From Bradyrhizobium ivorense (GTDB taxonomy: Bacteria; Pseudomonadota; Alphaproteobacteria; Rhizobiales; Xanthobacteraceae): a DNA stretch of 64,000 bases. The translations under genes were made by a program, and so were the position numbers. The notes under the pieces are model-generated. The model saw nothing but the letters and a program-made list of their open reading frames with translations. It had not been told where the DNA came from and made no database searches. Location: assembly GCF_900696085.1 (NCBI RefSeq), contig NZ_CAADFC020000004.1:938985-1002984 (forward strand). The letters run 5' to 3'. Within the stretch, counting starts at the first letter, position 1. Each line of letters starts with the position of its first letter. Below, in pieces: positions 26,563-35,110 of the stretch.

Positions 26563-27324
26563 ATGACCTATTGCTGCGGAATTCTGGTGCGGGACGGGCT
26601 CGTCATGATCGCGGACACCCGCACCAATGCGGGGCTCGACAACGTCTCGACCTTCCGCAAGCTGCACATCTTCGAAAAGCCCGGCGATCGCATCATGGCG
26701 ATTGCCAGCGCCGGGAATCTCGCGATCAGCCAGTCGGTGCTGTCGACCCTGACCGAGGGCATGCAGGACCCGAACAGCGGCGAGGTCGAGACGCTGATGA
26801 ACGCGCCGACCATGTTCCAGGCGGCGCAGCGGATCGGCCGCGCCATCCGCGCCGTGCATGCCAACGAGGGCGATGCGCTGCGCGCCGAGGACATCTCCTT
26901 CGACGTCTCGTTCCTGTTCGGCGGCCAGATCAAGGGCTCGCGGATGCGCCTGTTCATGGTCTACACCGCCGGCAACTTCATCGAATGCACCATCGACACG
27001 CCCTACCTGCAGATCGGCGAGCACAAATACGGCAAGCCGGTGCTCGACCGCGCCATGCATTACGACGTCGAGCTCTATGAGGCGCTCAAGACCGGCCTGA
27101 TCTCGATGGATTCGACGATGCGCTCCAATCTCGGGGTCGGGCTGCCGATCGACGTGCTGGTGGTCCGCACCGATGCCTGCGAGGCCGACCTCAACCACCG
27201 CATCGAGGCCGGCGAGCCCTATTTCCACGATCTGCGCTCGCGCTGGTCGGCGGCGCTGCGCGCGGCGCACCAGAACATCCCGCGGCCGCCCTACAAGAAC
27301 GAAACCGAAGCAAAAACCAAGTAA
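26563..27324 (+). CDS. Anbu-type proteasome homologue (proteasome-type peptidase)
   Basis: The 253-residue protein starts at ATG 26563 ([24 protein letters not shown]). Removal of Met exposes Thr as the catalytic N-terminal nucleophile, with Asp18 (IADTRTN) and Lys33 (FRKLH) at the usual proteasome-fold positions. The [17 protein letters not shown] block is diagnostic of Anbu, the ancestral beta-subunit-like peptidase of proteobacteria and cyanobacteria. Anbu commonly sits in an operon with ATP-grasp, alpha-E and transglutaminase genes. Here those are 10 kb upstream on the same strand, separated by unrelated genes. The SDR gene starts 11 bp after the stop. Natural substrates of Anbu are not known. 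Confidence 0.92.
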   Translation: MTYCCGILVRDGLVMIADTRTNAGLDNVSTFRKLHIFEKPGDRIMAIASAGNLAISQSVLSTLTEGMQDPNSGEVETLMNAPTMFQAAQRIGRAIRAVHANEGDALRAEDISFDVSFLFGGQIKGSRMRLFMVYTAGNFIECTIDTPYLQIGEHKYGKPVLDRAMHYDVELYEALKTGLISMDSTMRSNLGVGLPIDVLVVRTDACEADLNHRIEAGEPYFHDLRSRWSAALRAAHQNIPRPPYKNETEAKTK

Positions 27325-27335
27325 GAGGAAACCAG

Positions 27336-28097
27336 ATGTCTGAGGCCACCAACAAGATCGCGCTCGTCACCGGTGCCGGCACCGGCGTCGGACGCGCGGC
27401 ATCGCTCGCCCTGATGAACGCAGGCTACACCGTCGTGCTCGCCGGGCGCCGCCTCGAGATGCTGGAGGAGACCGCCAAGCTCGGCCCCGCCGGCAAGAGC
27501 CTCTGCGTCACCGCCGACATGACCAGCCCGGCCGCGATCGCCGCGCTGTTCGACAAGGTGAAGGCGACCTATGGCCGGCTCGACGTGCTGTTCAACAATG
27601 CCGGCATGGGCGCGCCGCCGGTCAATTTCGAGGACCTGTCGCTCGAGCAGTGGCAGGCGGTGGTCAACACCAACCTCACCGCGCCGTTCCTGTGCACCCA
27701 GCACGCCTTCCGTATCATGAAGGACCAGACGCCGCGCGGCGGCCGCATCATCAACAACGGCTCGATCTCGGCGCATGCGCCGCGGCCGTTCTCGGCGGCC
27801 TACACCTCGACCAAGCACGCCATCACCGGCCTGACCAAGTCCTCCAATCTCGACGGCCGCATGTACGACATCGCGGTCGGCCAGGTCGACATCGGCAACG
27901 CCGCGACCCCGATGACCGACCGCATGGTCGCCGGCCCCGGCGTGCTGCAGCCGGACGGCACCACCAGGCACGAGCCGCGCATGGACGCCAAGGCGGTCGG
28001 CGACGCGGTCGCCTACATGGCCGGCCTGCCGCTCGACGCCAACGTGCTGTTCATGACGGTGATGGCCACCAAGATGCCGTTCGTCGGCCGCGGCTGA
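27336..28097 (+). CDS. Short-chain dehydrogenase/reductase (SDR) family oxidoreductase
   Basis: The 253-residue classical SDR starts at ATG 27336 with AGAGGAAA just before it. The cofactor motif TGAGTGVG is at residues 12-19, NNAG and the catalytic set are present: Asn in NTNLTAPF, Ser in NNGSISA, and YxxxK in AAYTSTK. The Arg-rich AGRRLEM after the second strand suggests NADP. It follows the Anbu gene by 11 bp and is probably cotranscribed with it, although the functional link is unclear. Confidence 0.92.
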   Translation: MSEATNKIALVTGAGTGVGRAASLALMNAGYTVVLAGRRLEMLEETAKLGPAGKSLCVTADMTSPAAIAALFDKVKATYGRLDVLFNNAGMGAPPVNFEDLSLEQWQAVVNTNLTAPFLCTQHAFRIMKDQTPRGGRIINNGSISAHAPRPFSAAYTSTKHAITGLTKSSNLDGRMYDIAVGQVDIGNAATPMTDRMVAGPGVLQPDGTTRHEPRMDAKAVGDAVAYMAGLPLDANVLFMTVMATKMPFVGRG

Positions 28098-28104
28098 TCT
28101 TCCT

Positions 28105-28172
28105 CCTTCTCCCCGCTCCCGTCCGCCGAAGCCTTGGCGAAGGCGGATGCGGGGAGAAGGTCGGGATGAGGG
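28105..28172. repeat. Palindromic repeat downstream of the SDR gene
   Basis: CTTCTCCCCGC is separated from GCGGGGAGAAG by the inner inverted pair CCGCCGAAGCCTTGGCGAAGGCGG. The same inner unit recurs in inverted order at about 28418-28445 (GCCTTCGCCAAGGCTTCGGC), so the two copies face each other across a short spacer. The spacer 28173-28320 holds an AACAACCCCATGCAAAGTAG motif that I recall from other rhizobial intergenic repeats. Confidence 0.75.
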
Positions 28173-28320
28173 CCCGTCGCAGGGGCGAACCGCCAATATG
28201 GCGAAAACAACCCCATGCAAAGTAGCCGGCGGCCGGCGCTCGACATGGCGGCTTGACATGTCGGGCAAGTCAGGGGTAATCTTCCAATATTCCGAAATCA
28301 TGCAAGCACCCCCGCCATGG

Positions 28321-28462
28321 GATGAGGGGGAGTCCGCCCTACAAGGTGAGAGCCGACTCGCGGAGAGTCCCCCTCACCCGGATTGCATCTGACGATGCAA
28401 TCCGACCTCTCCCCGCATCCGCCTTCGCCAAGGCTTCGGCGGACGTGAGCGGGGCGAGGTGA
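28321..28462. repeat. Composite palindromic intergenic repeat
   Basis: GATGAGGGGGAGTCC and its inverse AGTCCCCCTCACCCGGAT flank a variable loop. GATTGCATCTGACGATGCAATC forms an inner palindrome, and a final CTCTCCCCGC hairpin carries the CCTTCGCCAAGGCTTCGG insert shared with 28105-28172. Together with neighbours it makes 28098-28569 an almost pure repeat interval without genes. Confidence 0.8.
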
Positions 28463-28472
28463 ACCAACAAGC

Positions 28473-28555
28473 ACCGTCATTGCGAGCGCAGCGAAGCAAT
28501 CCATCTGTCCCCGCGGGGGAAGGGTGGATTGCTTCGCTTCGCTCGCAATGACGGT
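28473..28555. repeat. CGTCATTGCGAG palindromic repeat, copy 1 of 3
   Basis: Arms ACCGTCATTGCGAGCGCAGC and ..CGCTCGCAATGACGGT, with inner GAAGCAATCC/GGATTGCTTC, enclose a short variable loop. The other copies are at 56712-56798 and 63297-63382; the arms agree and the loops differ. Confidence 0.85.
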
Positions 28556-28569
28556 GGCGAGAGCCCGCC

Positions 28570-29793
28570 CTACTCCAGCTTCTCCACGTTGCGCAGCGTC
28601 GGGAACAGCTTCATCCAGAGCAGCGCGATGGCGACGGTGGCGACGCCGCCGAGCACGGCTGACGGTACGGTGCCGAGCAGCGCCGCGGCGACGCCGCTTT
28701 CGAACTGGCCGAGCTGGTTGGAGGCGTTGATGAACAGGAAGTTCACCGCGCCGACGCGGCCGCGCATCGCGTCGGGGGTGGCGAGCTGCACCAGCGAGAA
28801 GCGGATCACGACGCTGATCGTATCGGCGGCGCCCAGCACCGCGAGCGCCAGCGCCGACAGCCACATCCACTGCGACAACGCGAACACCACCGTCGCCACA
28901 CCGAACACGATCACCGCCTGGAACATGCGCATCCCGACCCGACGATTGATCGTGTGCCGCGCCAGCACCATCGTCATCAACAGCGCGCCGACCGCGGGCG
29001 CGGCGCGCAGGATGCCGAGGCCGAGCGGACCGGCCTGCAGGATATCGCGGGCATAGATCGGCAGCAGCGCGGTGACGCCGCCGAACAGCACCGCGAACAG
29101 ATCGAGCGAGATGGTGCCGAGGATCGCCGGATTGCTGCGAACGAAGGTGACGCCGGCGAACAGATCGTCGGACGAACCGGAATCCTTCACCGGCGCCTGC
29201 TGCAGCCGGCCGATGCCGCCGGTCAGGGCCGCGCCGAGCAGCCAGAACACCAGCATCACGGCATAGGGCGCGCTCGGCATCAGCGCATAGGCGAAGCCGC
29301 CGAGCGCCGGACCGGTGATGGTCGCAACCTGTGCGGCGCCGCTCGAGATCGCGGTCGCCCGCTGCAGCGAGCCTTGTGGGGCGATCAGCGGCAGCAGCGC
29401 CGCGGTCGCCGGGCTCTCGAACGCGCCGGCGATCCCGAGCACGAAGGTCGCGACGAAGATCTGGATCTCGGAGATGGTGCCGGCAAAGGTGCTGGCCGCG
29501 AGGAACAGCGCGGTCAGCGCCTCCGCGAGCTGGCAGGCCTGCACCACGCGCTTGCGCTCAAAGCGGTCGGCGGCGTGGCCGGCGACGAACACCAAGAGCG
29601 CCGTCGGCAGGAATTGCACCAGTCCGACCATGCCGAGGTCGAAGGCGCTGCCGGTCAGCTCGTAGATCTGCCAGCCGATCGCGACCGCGCCGATCTGGCT
29701 GGAAAAGCGCGACAGGCTGCGCGACGACAAAAAGAACAGGAATGGCCTGTGGCCGAGCAGATCGCGGGCACCGGCCGGCGTGACGGAGGACAT
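28570..29793 (-). CDS. MFS transporter (enterobactin exporter EntS-like group)
   Basis: The 407-residue integral membrane protein has about 12 hydrophobic segments. It starts at ATG 29793 (MSSVTPAGARDLLGHRPFLFFLSSR), although no strong ribosome-binding site precedes it and a longer frame is open upstream. The loop motif AGHAADRFERKRVVQACQLAE between helices 2 and 3 is the MFS signature, and SSQIGAVAIGWQIYELTGSAFDLGMVGL is typical of the MFS_3/EntS-like exporters. It probably exports a small molecule or drug by proton antiport. It is divergent from the nucleoside carrier gene. Confidence 0.9.
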   Translation of the reverse strand: MSSVTPAGARDLLGHRPFLFFLSSRSLSRFSSQIGAVAIGWQIYELTGSAFDLGMVGLVQFLPTALLVFVAGHAADRFERKRVVQACQLAEALTALFLAASTFAGTISEIQIFVATFVLGIAGAFESPATAALLPLIAPQGSLQRATAISSGAAQVATITGPALGGFAYALMPSAPYAVMLVFWLLGAALTGGIGRLQQAPVKDSGSSDDLFAGVTFVRSNPAILGTISLDLFAVLFGGVTALLPIYARDILQAGPLGLGILRAAPAVGALLMTMVLARHTINRRVGMRMFQAVIVFGVATVVFALSQWMWLSALALAVLGAADTISVVIRFSLVQLATPDAMRGRVGAVNFLFINASNQLGQFESGVAAALLGTVPSAVLGGVATVAIALLWMKLFPTLRNVEKLE

Positions 29794-29864
29794 GAATGAT
29801 TGCGTGGCCGACGGCCTGCAACTTGTCAATGCCGGTAATGCCAGGGCTGCATTCCGATAACATC

Positions 29865-29942
29865 GGAGCGGAGCTCTTGATTCTTGTTTTGGAGGCGTTC
29901 TTTTCACGCGAACCGGGCCCACTTCGCTTGAGAACGCTTCGA
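29865..29942. repeat. Degenerate copy of the GCTCTAG / ACGCGAACCGG repeat
   Basis: GAGCTCTTGATTCTTGTTTT, GCGTTCTTTTCACGCGAACC and CACTTCGCTTGAGAACGCTT parallel the better copy at 57920-58048. The end reads CGCTTCG instead of CGCTCTAG. It lies in the divergent MFS / nucleoside-carrier promoter region. Confidence 0.65.
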
Positions 29943-30007
29943 TGCGCAACAGCATTGCGCCGTGCGGGACCCCTGCCATAATCCCGCGACGAGTCTTCGG
30001 GGGCGTG

Positions 30008-31264
30008 ATGCTGCAATTACAATCGGCGTTCGGCGTGGTGGCGTTACTCGCGATCACCTGGGCGCTCAGTGAGAACCGCCGCGCGGTGTCGCTACGGCAG
30101 GCGGCGATCGGCCTCGCCGTCACCATCGTCACCGCGCTGGTGCTGCTCAAGGTGCCGCTGGTCGCCACGGCGTTTGGTGCGATCAACGACGCGGTCGGCA
30201 CCATCGGCGCCGCGACGCGGGCCGGCACCGCCTTCGTGTTCGGCTATGTCGGCGGCGGAACGCTGCCGTTCGACCCCAAGGTGCCGGGCTCCGACTTCAT
30301 ACTCGCCTTCCAGGCGCTGCCGATCGTGCTGGTCATGAGCGTGCTGACGACGCTGCTGTTTTATTGGCGGGTGCTGCCGCCGGTGGTGCGCGGCATGGCC
30401 TGGCTGCTCGAGCGCACGCTCGGCGTCGGCGGCGCGGTCGGGCTGTCGACCGCCGCCAACATCTTCCTCGGCATGGTGGAAGCGCCGCTGTTCATCCGCC
30501 CCTATCTGGCGCAGCTCTCGCGCAGCGAATTGTTTCTGGTGATGACCGGCGGCATGGCCGGCATTGCCGGCACCGTGCTGGTGCTCTACGCCACGCTGCT
30601 GGCGCCGCTGATCCCGGATGCGGCGGCGCATTTCGTCATCGCCTCGGTGCTGGGCGCGCCGGCCGCGATCCTGGTCAGCCTGATCATGCTGCCGGAAACT
30701 TCCGACAAGCGCACCGGCGGATCGCTCGACGATCCCGAGGTGCAGGTCTCCTCGACGATGGATGCGATCGTCAAGGGCACCACGGCGGGGCTCGAGCTGC
30801 TGTTCAACATCGTCGCGCTGCTGTTGGTGCTGGTGGCGCTGGTCTATCTCGTCAACGCGATGCTGGGCCTGTTGCCCGAGATCGGCGGCGCAAAAATCTC
30901 GCTGCAGCGGCTGCTCGGCTACCTGATGGCGCCGGTGTGCTGGCTGATGGGCCTGCCCTGGCCGCAGGCGGTCACCGCGGGAAGCCTGATGGGCACCAAG
31001 ACCGTGCTGAACGAGCTGATCGCCTATGTCGAGCTGTCGAAGCTCGGGCTAGACGCGCTCGATCCGCGTTCGCGGCTGATCATGCTCTACGCGATGTGCG
31101 GCTTTGCCAATTTCGCCAGCCTCGGCATCATGATCGGCGGCCTCGGCATCATGGCGCCCGAACGCCGCGACGAGATCAACGCGCTCGGGCTGAAGTCGAT
31201 CGTCTCAGGGACGCTGACGACGTGTTTGATGGGCGCGATCGTGGGGATGCTGACGCAGCCGTAG
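30008..31264 (+). CDS. Concentrative nucleoside transporter (NupC/CNT family)
   Basis: The 418-residue membrane protein is a CNT-family symporter importing nucleosides with protons or sodium. Characteristic stretches are FVFGYVGGG, LGVGGAVGLSTAANIFLGMVEAPLFIRPYL (with the conserved GxxxEAP) and PWPQAVTAGSLMGTKTVLNELIAYVEL (the conserved TKTVLNELIAY). I chose ATG 30008, where family similarity begins (MLQLQSAFG); a GTG one codon earlier is possible. The TAG stop at 31262-31264 is shared with the start of the repeat that follows. It may feed the purine salvage enzymes in this window (gpt, amn). Confidence 0.93.
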   Translation: MLQLQSAFGVVALLAITWALSENRRAVSLRQAAIGLAVTIVTALVLLKVPLVATAFGAINDAVGTIGAATRAGTAFVFGYVGGGTLPFDPKVPGSDFILAFQALPIVLVMSVLTTLLFYWRVLPPVVRGMAWLLERTLGVGGAVGLSTAANIFLGMVEAPLFIRPYLAQLSRSELFLVMTGGMAGIAGTVLVLYATLLAPLIPDAAAHFVIASVLGAPAAILVSLIMLPETSDKRTGGSLDDPEVQVSSTMDAIVKGTTAGLELLFNIVALLLVLVALVYLVNAMLGLLPEIGGAKISLQRLLGYLMAPVCWLMGLPWPQAVTAGSLMGTKTVLNELIAYVELSKLGLDALDPRSRLIMLYAMCGFANFASLGIMIGGLGIMAPERRDEINALGLKSIVSGTLTTCLMGAIVGMLTQP

Positions 31265-31334
31265 CCCGGATGGAGCCAACGCCAACGGGTCGCGCGAACG
31301 CGCGCCCAATGACAGGCTCCGCGCAATCCGGGAA
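31262..31334. repeat. GTAGCCCGGAT intergenic repeat
   Basis: TAGCCCGGATGGAGC and its inverse GCTCCGCGCAATCCGGG bound an inner GGTCGCGCGAACGCGCGCCC palindrome. The repeat supplies the TAG stop of the nucleoside-carrier gene and marks the left edge of the lower-GC segment. Confidence 0.75.
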
Positions 31335-31409
31335 TCTTGACGCGGATGCAAACGGCGGATTTCGCTTCGCTCCATTACCGCAACCTGAGCTATCCATTCG
31401 GTCGGGGAA

Positions 31410-32924
31410 TCAGTCAACACGAAGCACCTCGAAGCGAAGACCTTGTCGGGTCTTCATGAAGTATCCTGCTCCCGCTCGATACCAATCGTCACATCGCGAA
31501 AATCCGTTCTTGAATTCTAAACAGGTGAACCCGTCGTAAACCCGATAAGTCCCCTCATTGACAACCTTATTGAAGGTGTAACGGTAGAGACCCCGAGAGC
31601 TGAAATATCCCTGCCCGCCATCCGACCACTTGACCGTCTTGCCCACGAGGAGTGCTTTCAGTTGATTGCGAGTTAAAGCTGTCTCCACTGACGACACGTT
31701 GATTGGCAAAACCTGACTCGCATTCTTTTCTGAAGAACTGGCCGCCGACGTAGACCGTTCGAGTTGGCGCAGATAAGCTTCCACCTTGTCGGACCAGAGC
31801 TGCGGAAAGTATACCAGGGAGTGACCGCTTTCGGTGCCCGGCACCTCAAATTGAAAGAATTCGCCCTTGCCCTTAGCCTGCTGGAATGCAGCAAAATTGC
31901 CGCGACTGTGGTCTAGTGTGTAGAATGGGTCATGATCCCCGTACAACCACAATGTTGATCGATCGAATGCCGCCCCCATTCGAAACAGAGTTCCGTTTAT
32001 GGTTGCAGCGTTGCTGCAGGCTTGCCCCTGCCAACCGCCCACAAAGTTGAGCGCTCCAGCGACCTTTTCTGCATGCTTGCCTGCATACGCAATTGCTAGG
32101 ACGCCGCCCCTGCTTTGGCCCCCGACAAGAATGGGTTTCGCGGCAACATCCGCGCGTCTGCGAAGTGCCTCCACGGCAGCGTCGATGTCAGCCAGGGCGC
32201 GATCGGCTCCAGGGAGCGACCGTTCTGAATCGCACGCATAACCTTGCGACCGATCCGCGGCGAAACCCTCGTCATAGAGGCCCCCAGATCTACCTCTACC
32301 TCTCCGTTGCGGAAAAGCGACCATCCAGCCGCGATCGACTAGAAACTTTGCAATTTCAGGACTCCACCACGATTGAGCGAATAATTGTCCATTCCTCCCG
32401 GTGCCGGTGGAGCCGTGATTGAAAATAGCGAGCGGGAAAGGACCTGACCCAGATGGTTTCGCGACTATTGCTTCTAGTCGGATCGCTTTGCCGTCTTCCA
32501 CAAGATCGGTATCAAGAAATTCGGACCGCCCACCGGTCCAGGGAATGGTACTTCCGGCCTTTGTGAGATCAGCAAGGGTCGTCTTTGTCAGAGCGCCGCG
32601 GCTCACACCTTTCTTGAAACTTGCGATCAAGTTGCCGGATCCAAAGAACTGATATTCGGCAACCCCTGGTATCGTGAGAACAGAGCCCGAGACAGAAGCC
32701 TGAAGTCGACGCCAACCGCGTTTTATGTTTTCTGCCGGGTTGTCTCCGACTGAATAAATGACAGTTGCGTTGCCATCCGCCCGGATGCTTTCAACAACCA
32801 GAATGTGGTGCAATTTACCACCCCACGCCCCAACCCACGTGCCAGAAAAGCTCTCCTGCGTTCTTGAAGTGCTTTTTGGCGCGAGGACGTTTATTTCGCG
32901 CGGAAGCGGTACGTCGTCGATCAA
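31410..32924 (-). CDS. Alpha/beta hydrolase (dienelactone hydrolase-like) with flanking accessory domains, coupled to a caspase gene
   Basis: The 504-residue protein begins at TTG 32924 and overlaps the caspase stop by 4 bp (TTGA), so it is translated by coupling. An N-terminal domain (SFSGTWVGAWGGKLHHILVVE, about 25-115) resembles exported hydrolase accessory domains. The central alpha/beta hydrolase has FNHGSTGTGRNG, nucleophile Ser271 in GGQSRGG, YGDHDPFYTLDHSRG for the acid and GTESGHSLVYF for the histidine. A C-terminal domain (about 420-504, GQGYFSSRGLYRYTFNKVVNEGTYRV) resembles DUF995-type exported domains. No signal peptide is visible from this start. GC content is visibly lower than the neighbours, which suggests recent acquisition. 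Confidence 0.82.
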   Translation of the reverse strand: MIDDVPLPREINVLAPKSTSRTQESFSGTWVGAWGGKLHHILVVESIRADGNATVIYSVGDNPAENIKRGWRRLQASVSGSVLTIPGVAEYQFFGSGNLIASFKKGVSRGALTKTTLADLTKAGSTIPWTGGRSEFLDTDLVEDGKAIRLEAIVAKPSGSGPFPLAIFNHGSTGTGRNGQLFAQSWWSPEIAKFLVDRGWMVAFPQRRGRGRSGGLYDEGFAADRSQGYACDSERSLPGADRALADIDAAVEALRRRADVAAKPILVGGQSRGGVLAIAYAGKHAEKVAGALNFVGGWQGQACSNAATINGTLFRMGAAFDRSTLWLYGDHDPFYTLDHSRGNFAAFQQAKGKGEFFQFEVPGTESGHSLVYFPQLWSDKVEAYLRQLERSTSAASSSEKNASQVLPINVSSVETALTRNQLKALLVGKTVKWSDGGQGYFSSRGLYRYTFNKVVNEGTYRVYDGFTCLEFKNGFSRCDDWYRAGAGYFMKTRQGLRFEVLRVD

Positions 32925-33913
32925 TATCTCGGTACCAGGACCGCCTGCGGGCCTTGTGCCACCCTGATCTCCGGAGTGGCTTCAGAAATTTGCGGTGCAA
33001 GCGCTAGTAGGCGATTCTTGGCCAACTCTGCGAATAACCCGTTGGGAAACTTGGCAAGGTAGGCGTTGAAATCCGCTGGGTTGCTGCTCGATTTGATTGA
33101 GTCCCAAAACATTCCTTCAAGATTGCTAGCGTTTTCAGCCACTGCGGGGGACGACGGCTCTGGCGCGAAATAGAGATCGCCTTCAAGAGATGAGTTGTAC
33201 CAGGGCCGTTGCCTACCTTTCGTTTCTTCGACGACGTCCTTTGTCACTCGGGTCAAGATCGCTTTAACTTCTAGTCTTGGCGTTTCAATATGGCGGAGCA
33301 AAGCTGTGGTGAAGGGACTGTTTTTTGTCGCCCCATCGAGAGCAATCTGCCCAGGCGTCGTTGAATAGACCAGCAGAGTTCCACTCACGGGAGTATCGAT
33401 GCGTGCCAAGCCGCGCGATACCAAATTGCGCGTGGTTGCGGAAAGACGTGACGCGAAGGGATTGTCACGACATGCATCAAGAACGAGGATCGACGCTTTC
33501 GCAACACCATCGGTTTGCTCAAGAATAGTGTTCAGTTCGACCGCCTCAAAGCGAAGGTCACGCTCACCGTTCAAGTTTACCGGTGCTGGCAGCAGCCAAT
33601 TGCGTCCGCCTAATTCAAGGGCATGTCCGGAATAGTAAAACATGCTGATTTCGGCATTGAGAGACCTATTGCCGTAGCGCCGGACGGCTGCTTCGAGATC
33701 GGACCGCGTAGGATCCAACATTGTCTCCACATCAAAGCCCAGCCGCTTCAGCATCGCTGACACATCGTTCGCGTCGTTGAGCGTGTTAGCCAAACGAGGC
33801 GCGTGCAGGTAATTTGAAACTCCGACAACCAAAGCAATTCTCGCCCCGCCTGCATGCGCCGAGATGAGCGGTGCCAAAAGAAGAATTGTCGCAAGAAAGG
33901 CGGTTCGCAGCAT
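32921..33913 (-). CDS. Exported caspase-like cysteine protease (peptidase C14)
   Basis: The 330-residue protein starts at ATG 33913 with a GGAG site 10 bases upstream and a signal peptide (MLRTAFLATILLLAPLISAHAGG); the frame is open further upstream, but the signal peptide decides the start. The C14 core runs from about residue 24 to 250, with ALVVGVSNYLHAPRLANTLNDANDV, catalytic His97 in FYYSGHALELGG and catalytic Cys148 in LVLDACRDNPF. A C-terminal SFNAYLAKFPNGLFAELAKNRL-type tail resembles Sel1/TPR-like exported motifs. Bacterial members are usually arginine- or lysine-specific. The gene overlaps a hydrolase gene downstream; both are lower in GC than the rest of the window. Confidence 0.88.
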   Translation of the reverse strand: MLRTAFLATILLLAPLISAHAGGARIALVVGVSNYLHAPRLANTLNDANDVSAMLKRLGFDVETMLDPTRSDLEAAVRRYGNRSLNAEISMFYYSGHALELGGRNWLLPAPVNLNGERDLRFEAVELNTILEQTDGVAKASILVLDACRDNPFASRLSATTRNLVSRGLARIDTPVSGTLLVYSTTPGQIALDGATKNSPFTTALLRHIETPRLEVKAILTRVTKDVVEETKGRQRPWYNSSLEGDLYFAPEPSSPAVAENASNLEGMFWDSIKSSSNPADFNAYLAKFPNGLFAELAKNRLLALAPQISEATPEIRVAQGPQAVLVPRY

Positions 33914-34138
33914 TTGCAGCAAACTCCGGTGAAACTGGTTAAAGTACAGGCGACCGATTGGTTCGCAATCGGCCATCTCCAAATTTCAGCAGATACAGTC
34001 GGGCGTTAAAGTGCAGAAAGTTTCTGCTTAGACCCCAGAAGCTGACGTCTGCGCAATTATGAGTACTCACCCTAGAGTCGAATCTTGCGAAGCGGGATGG
34101 ATGGCCGGGTCGAGCCCGGCCATGGCGGGCGCAGAAAT

Positions 34139-34690
34139 CTACGCCTTCAACTCCACCGTCTTGAACTCTGCCGGCAAGATCACCTCGAGCAGTTCGACGT
34201 CGCCGGAGTAATCCAAAATCATGTGCCGGATGCGCGGCGGCTGGGTCCAGGCGCTGCCTTGCGTCATCAAGGTCTCGCCCTCGCCTTCCATGTAGGTCTT
34301 CACCCAGCCCTTGAGCACGTAGACCATCTGGAATTCGACGTCGTGGTAATGCAGCTTCGAGACTTCCTCGGGATTGCACGGTCCCTGCAGCCGGATCACG
34401 TGCGCCTGCGCCAGGCCGTGGGTGGCCGCGGCGATGCCGAGGTCGCGGTATTTTGCGTAGGCACGCAGGCCGTCGGCCTTGAAATCCTCTTCGCGGTGAT
34501 GGCTGATCGCGATGCTCTGCTTCGGCCGGGCTTTCGCGGCAGCCTTCGCCGCCGTCTTCTTGGCGGTCGAGACGCGGCCCTTCGACTTGATGGTTTTGCG
34601 CGCGGACGATTTGGCGGTCGTGAGCCCGGTCCATTTCTTCCGGACCGCAGTCTTGGCCGCGGGCCTCGAGGTCACCTTTTGCTTGGCCAT
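34139..34690 (-). CDS. Cupin protein with histone-H1-like basic N-terminal tail
   Basis: The 183-residue protein starts at ATG 34690 behind GGAGGT. Residues 1-60 are extremely rich in Lys, Ala, Ser and Thr (AKKTAAKAAAKARPKQ), like bacterial histone-H1 tails. Residues from about 60 on form a cupin: LHYHDVEFQMVYVLKGWVKTYMEGEGE carries the metal-binding HxH and glutamate, and a later PRIRHMILDYS the last histidine. A cupin enzyme or sensor tied to nucleic acid or polyanions by a disordered tail is the simplest reading. No partner gene is evident, and a repeat of the GATGGCCGGGTCGAGCCCGGCC type lies just past its stop. Confidence 0.85.
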   Translation of the reverse strand: MAKQKVTSRPAAKTAVRKKWTGLTTAKSSARKTIKSKGRVSTAKKTAAKAAAKARPKQSIAISHHREEDFKADGLRAYAKYRDLGIAAATHGLAQAHVIRLQGPCNPEEVSKLHYHDVEFQMVYVLKGWVKTYMEGEGETLMTQGSAWTQPPRIRHMILDYSGDVELLEVILPAEFKTVELKA

Positions 34691-34819
34691 TGTTTACCTC
34701 CCGTCTTTTTGAAGCGGCGACGCTAGCACAGTTTTTCGCCGCGCAGGGTAGGCAAAGGCGCACGTGCGCCGTGCCCGAGCTCAAGACGGTGAGCCCCGCT
34801 ACGGATCCCGAATTCAGCC

Positions 34820-35110
34820 TCAGTGCAGCCGGAATACGCCGTCGACGGCGCGCAGCTCGGCCGGCTTGATCAGCTTGGAATGCGCCACCGTGACCGAGAA
34901 CAGCGGCCCTTCGAGCTTCTCCTGCCAGAAGGCGAGGAAATCGTGCAGCGCCGGAAATTTCGGGAACAGGTCGTAGTTCTGCCAGACGTAGGTCTGCAGC
35001 AGCGCCGGATGATCCGGCATCCGGTAAAGGATCTGCGCCGTCGTCAGACCGTATCCGAGCAGTTGCTTCCGGAAGTCCTCGGAAGCAACGCCACCAACCC
35101 GCGAGACCAT
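34820..35110 (-). CDS. usg: Usg family protein
   Basis: The 96-residue protein starts at ATG 35110 with an AGGAGG site. It matches the alphaproteobacterial Usg family in LLGYGLTTAQILYRMPDHPALLQTYVWQNYDLFPKFPALHDFLAFWQEKLEGPLFSVTVAHSKLI. The family has no established function; it is small, soluble and conserved. The gene is divergent from groESL. Confidence 0.85.
   Translation of the reverse strand: MVSRVGGVASEDFRKQLLGYGLTTAQILYRMPDHPALLQTYVWQNYDLFPKFPALHDFLAFWQEKLEGPLFSVTVAHSKLIKPAELRAVDGVFRLH

Noticed and set aside
28147..28392. 81-codon frame
   Set aside because: Built from intergenic repeats; no ribosome-binding site or family similarity.
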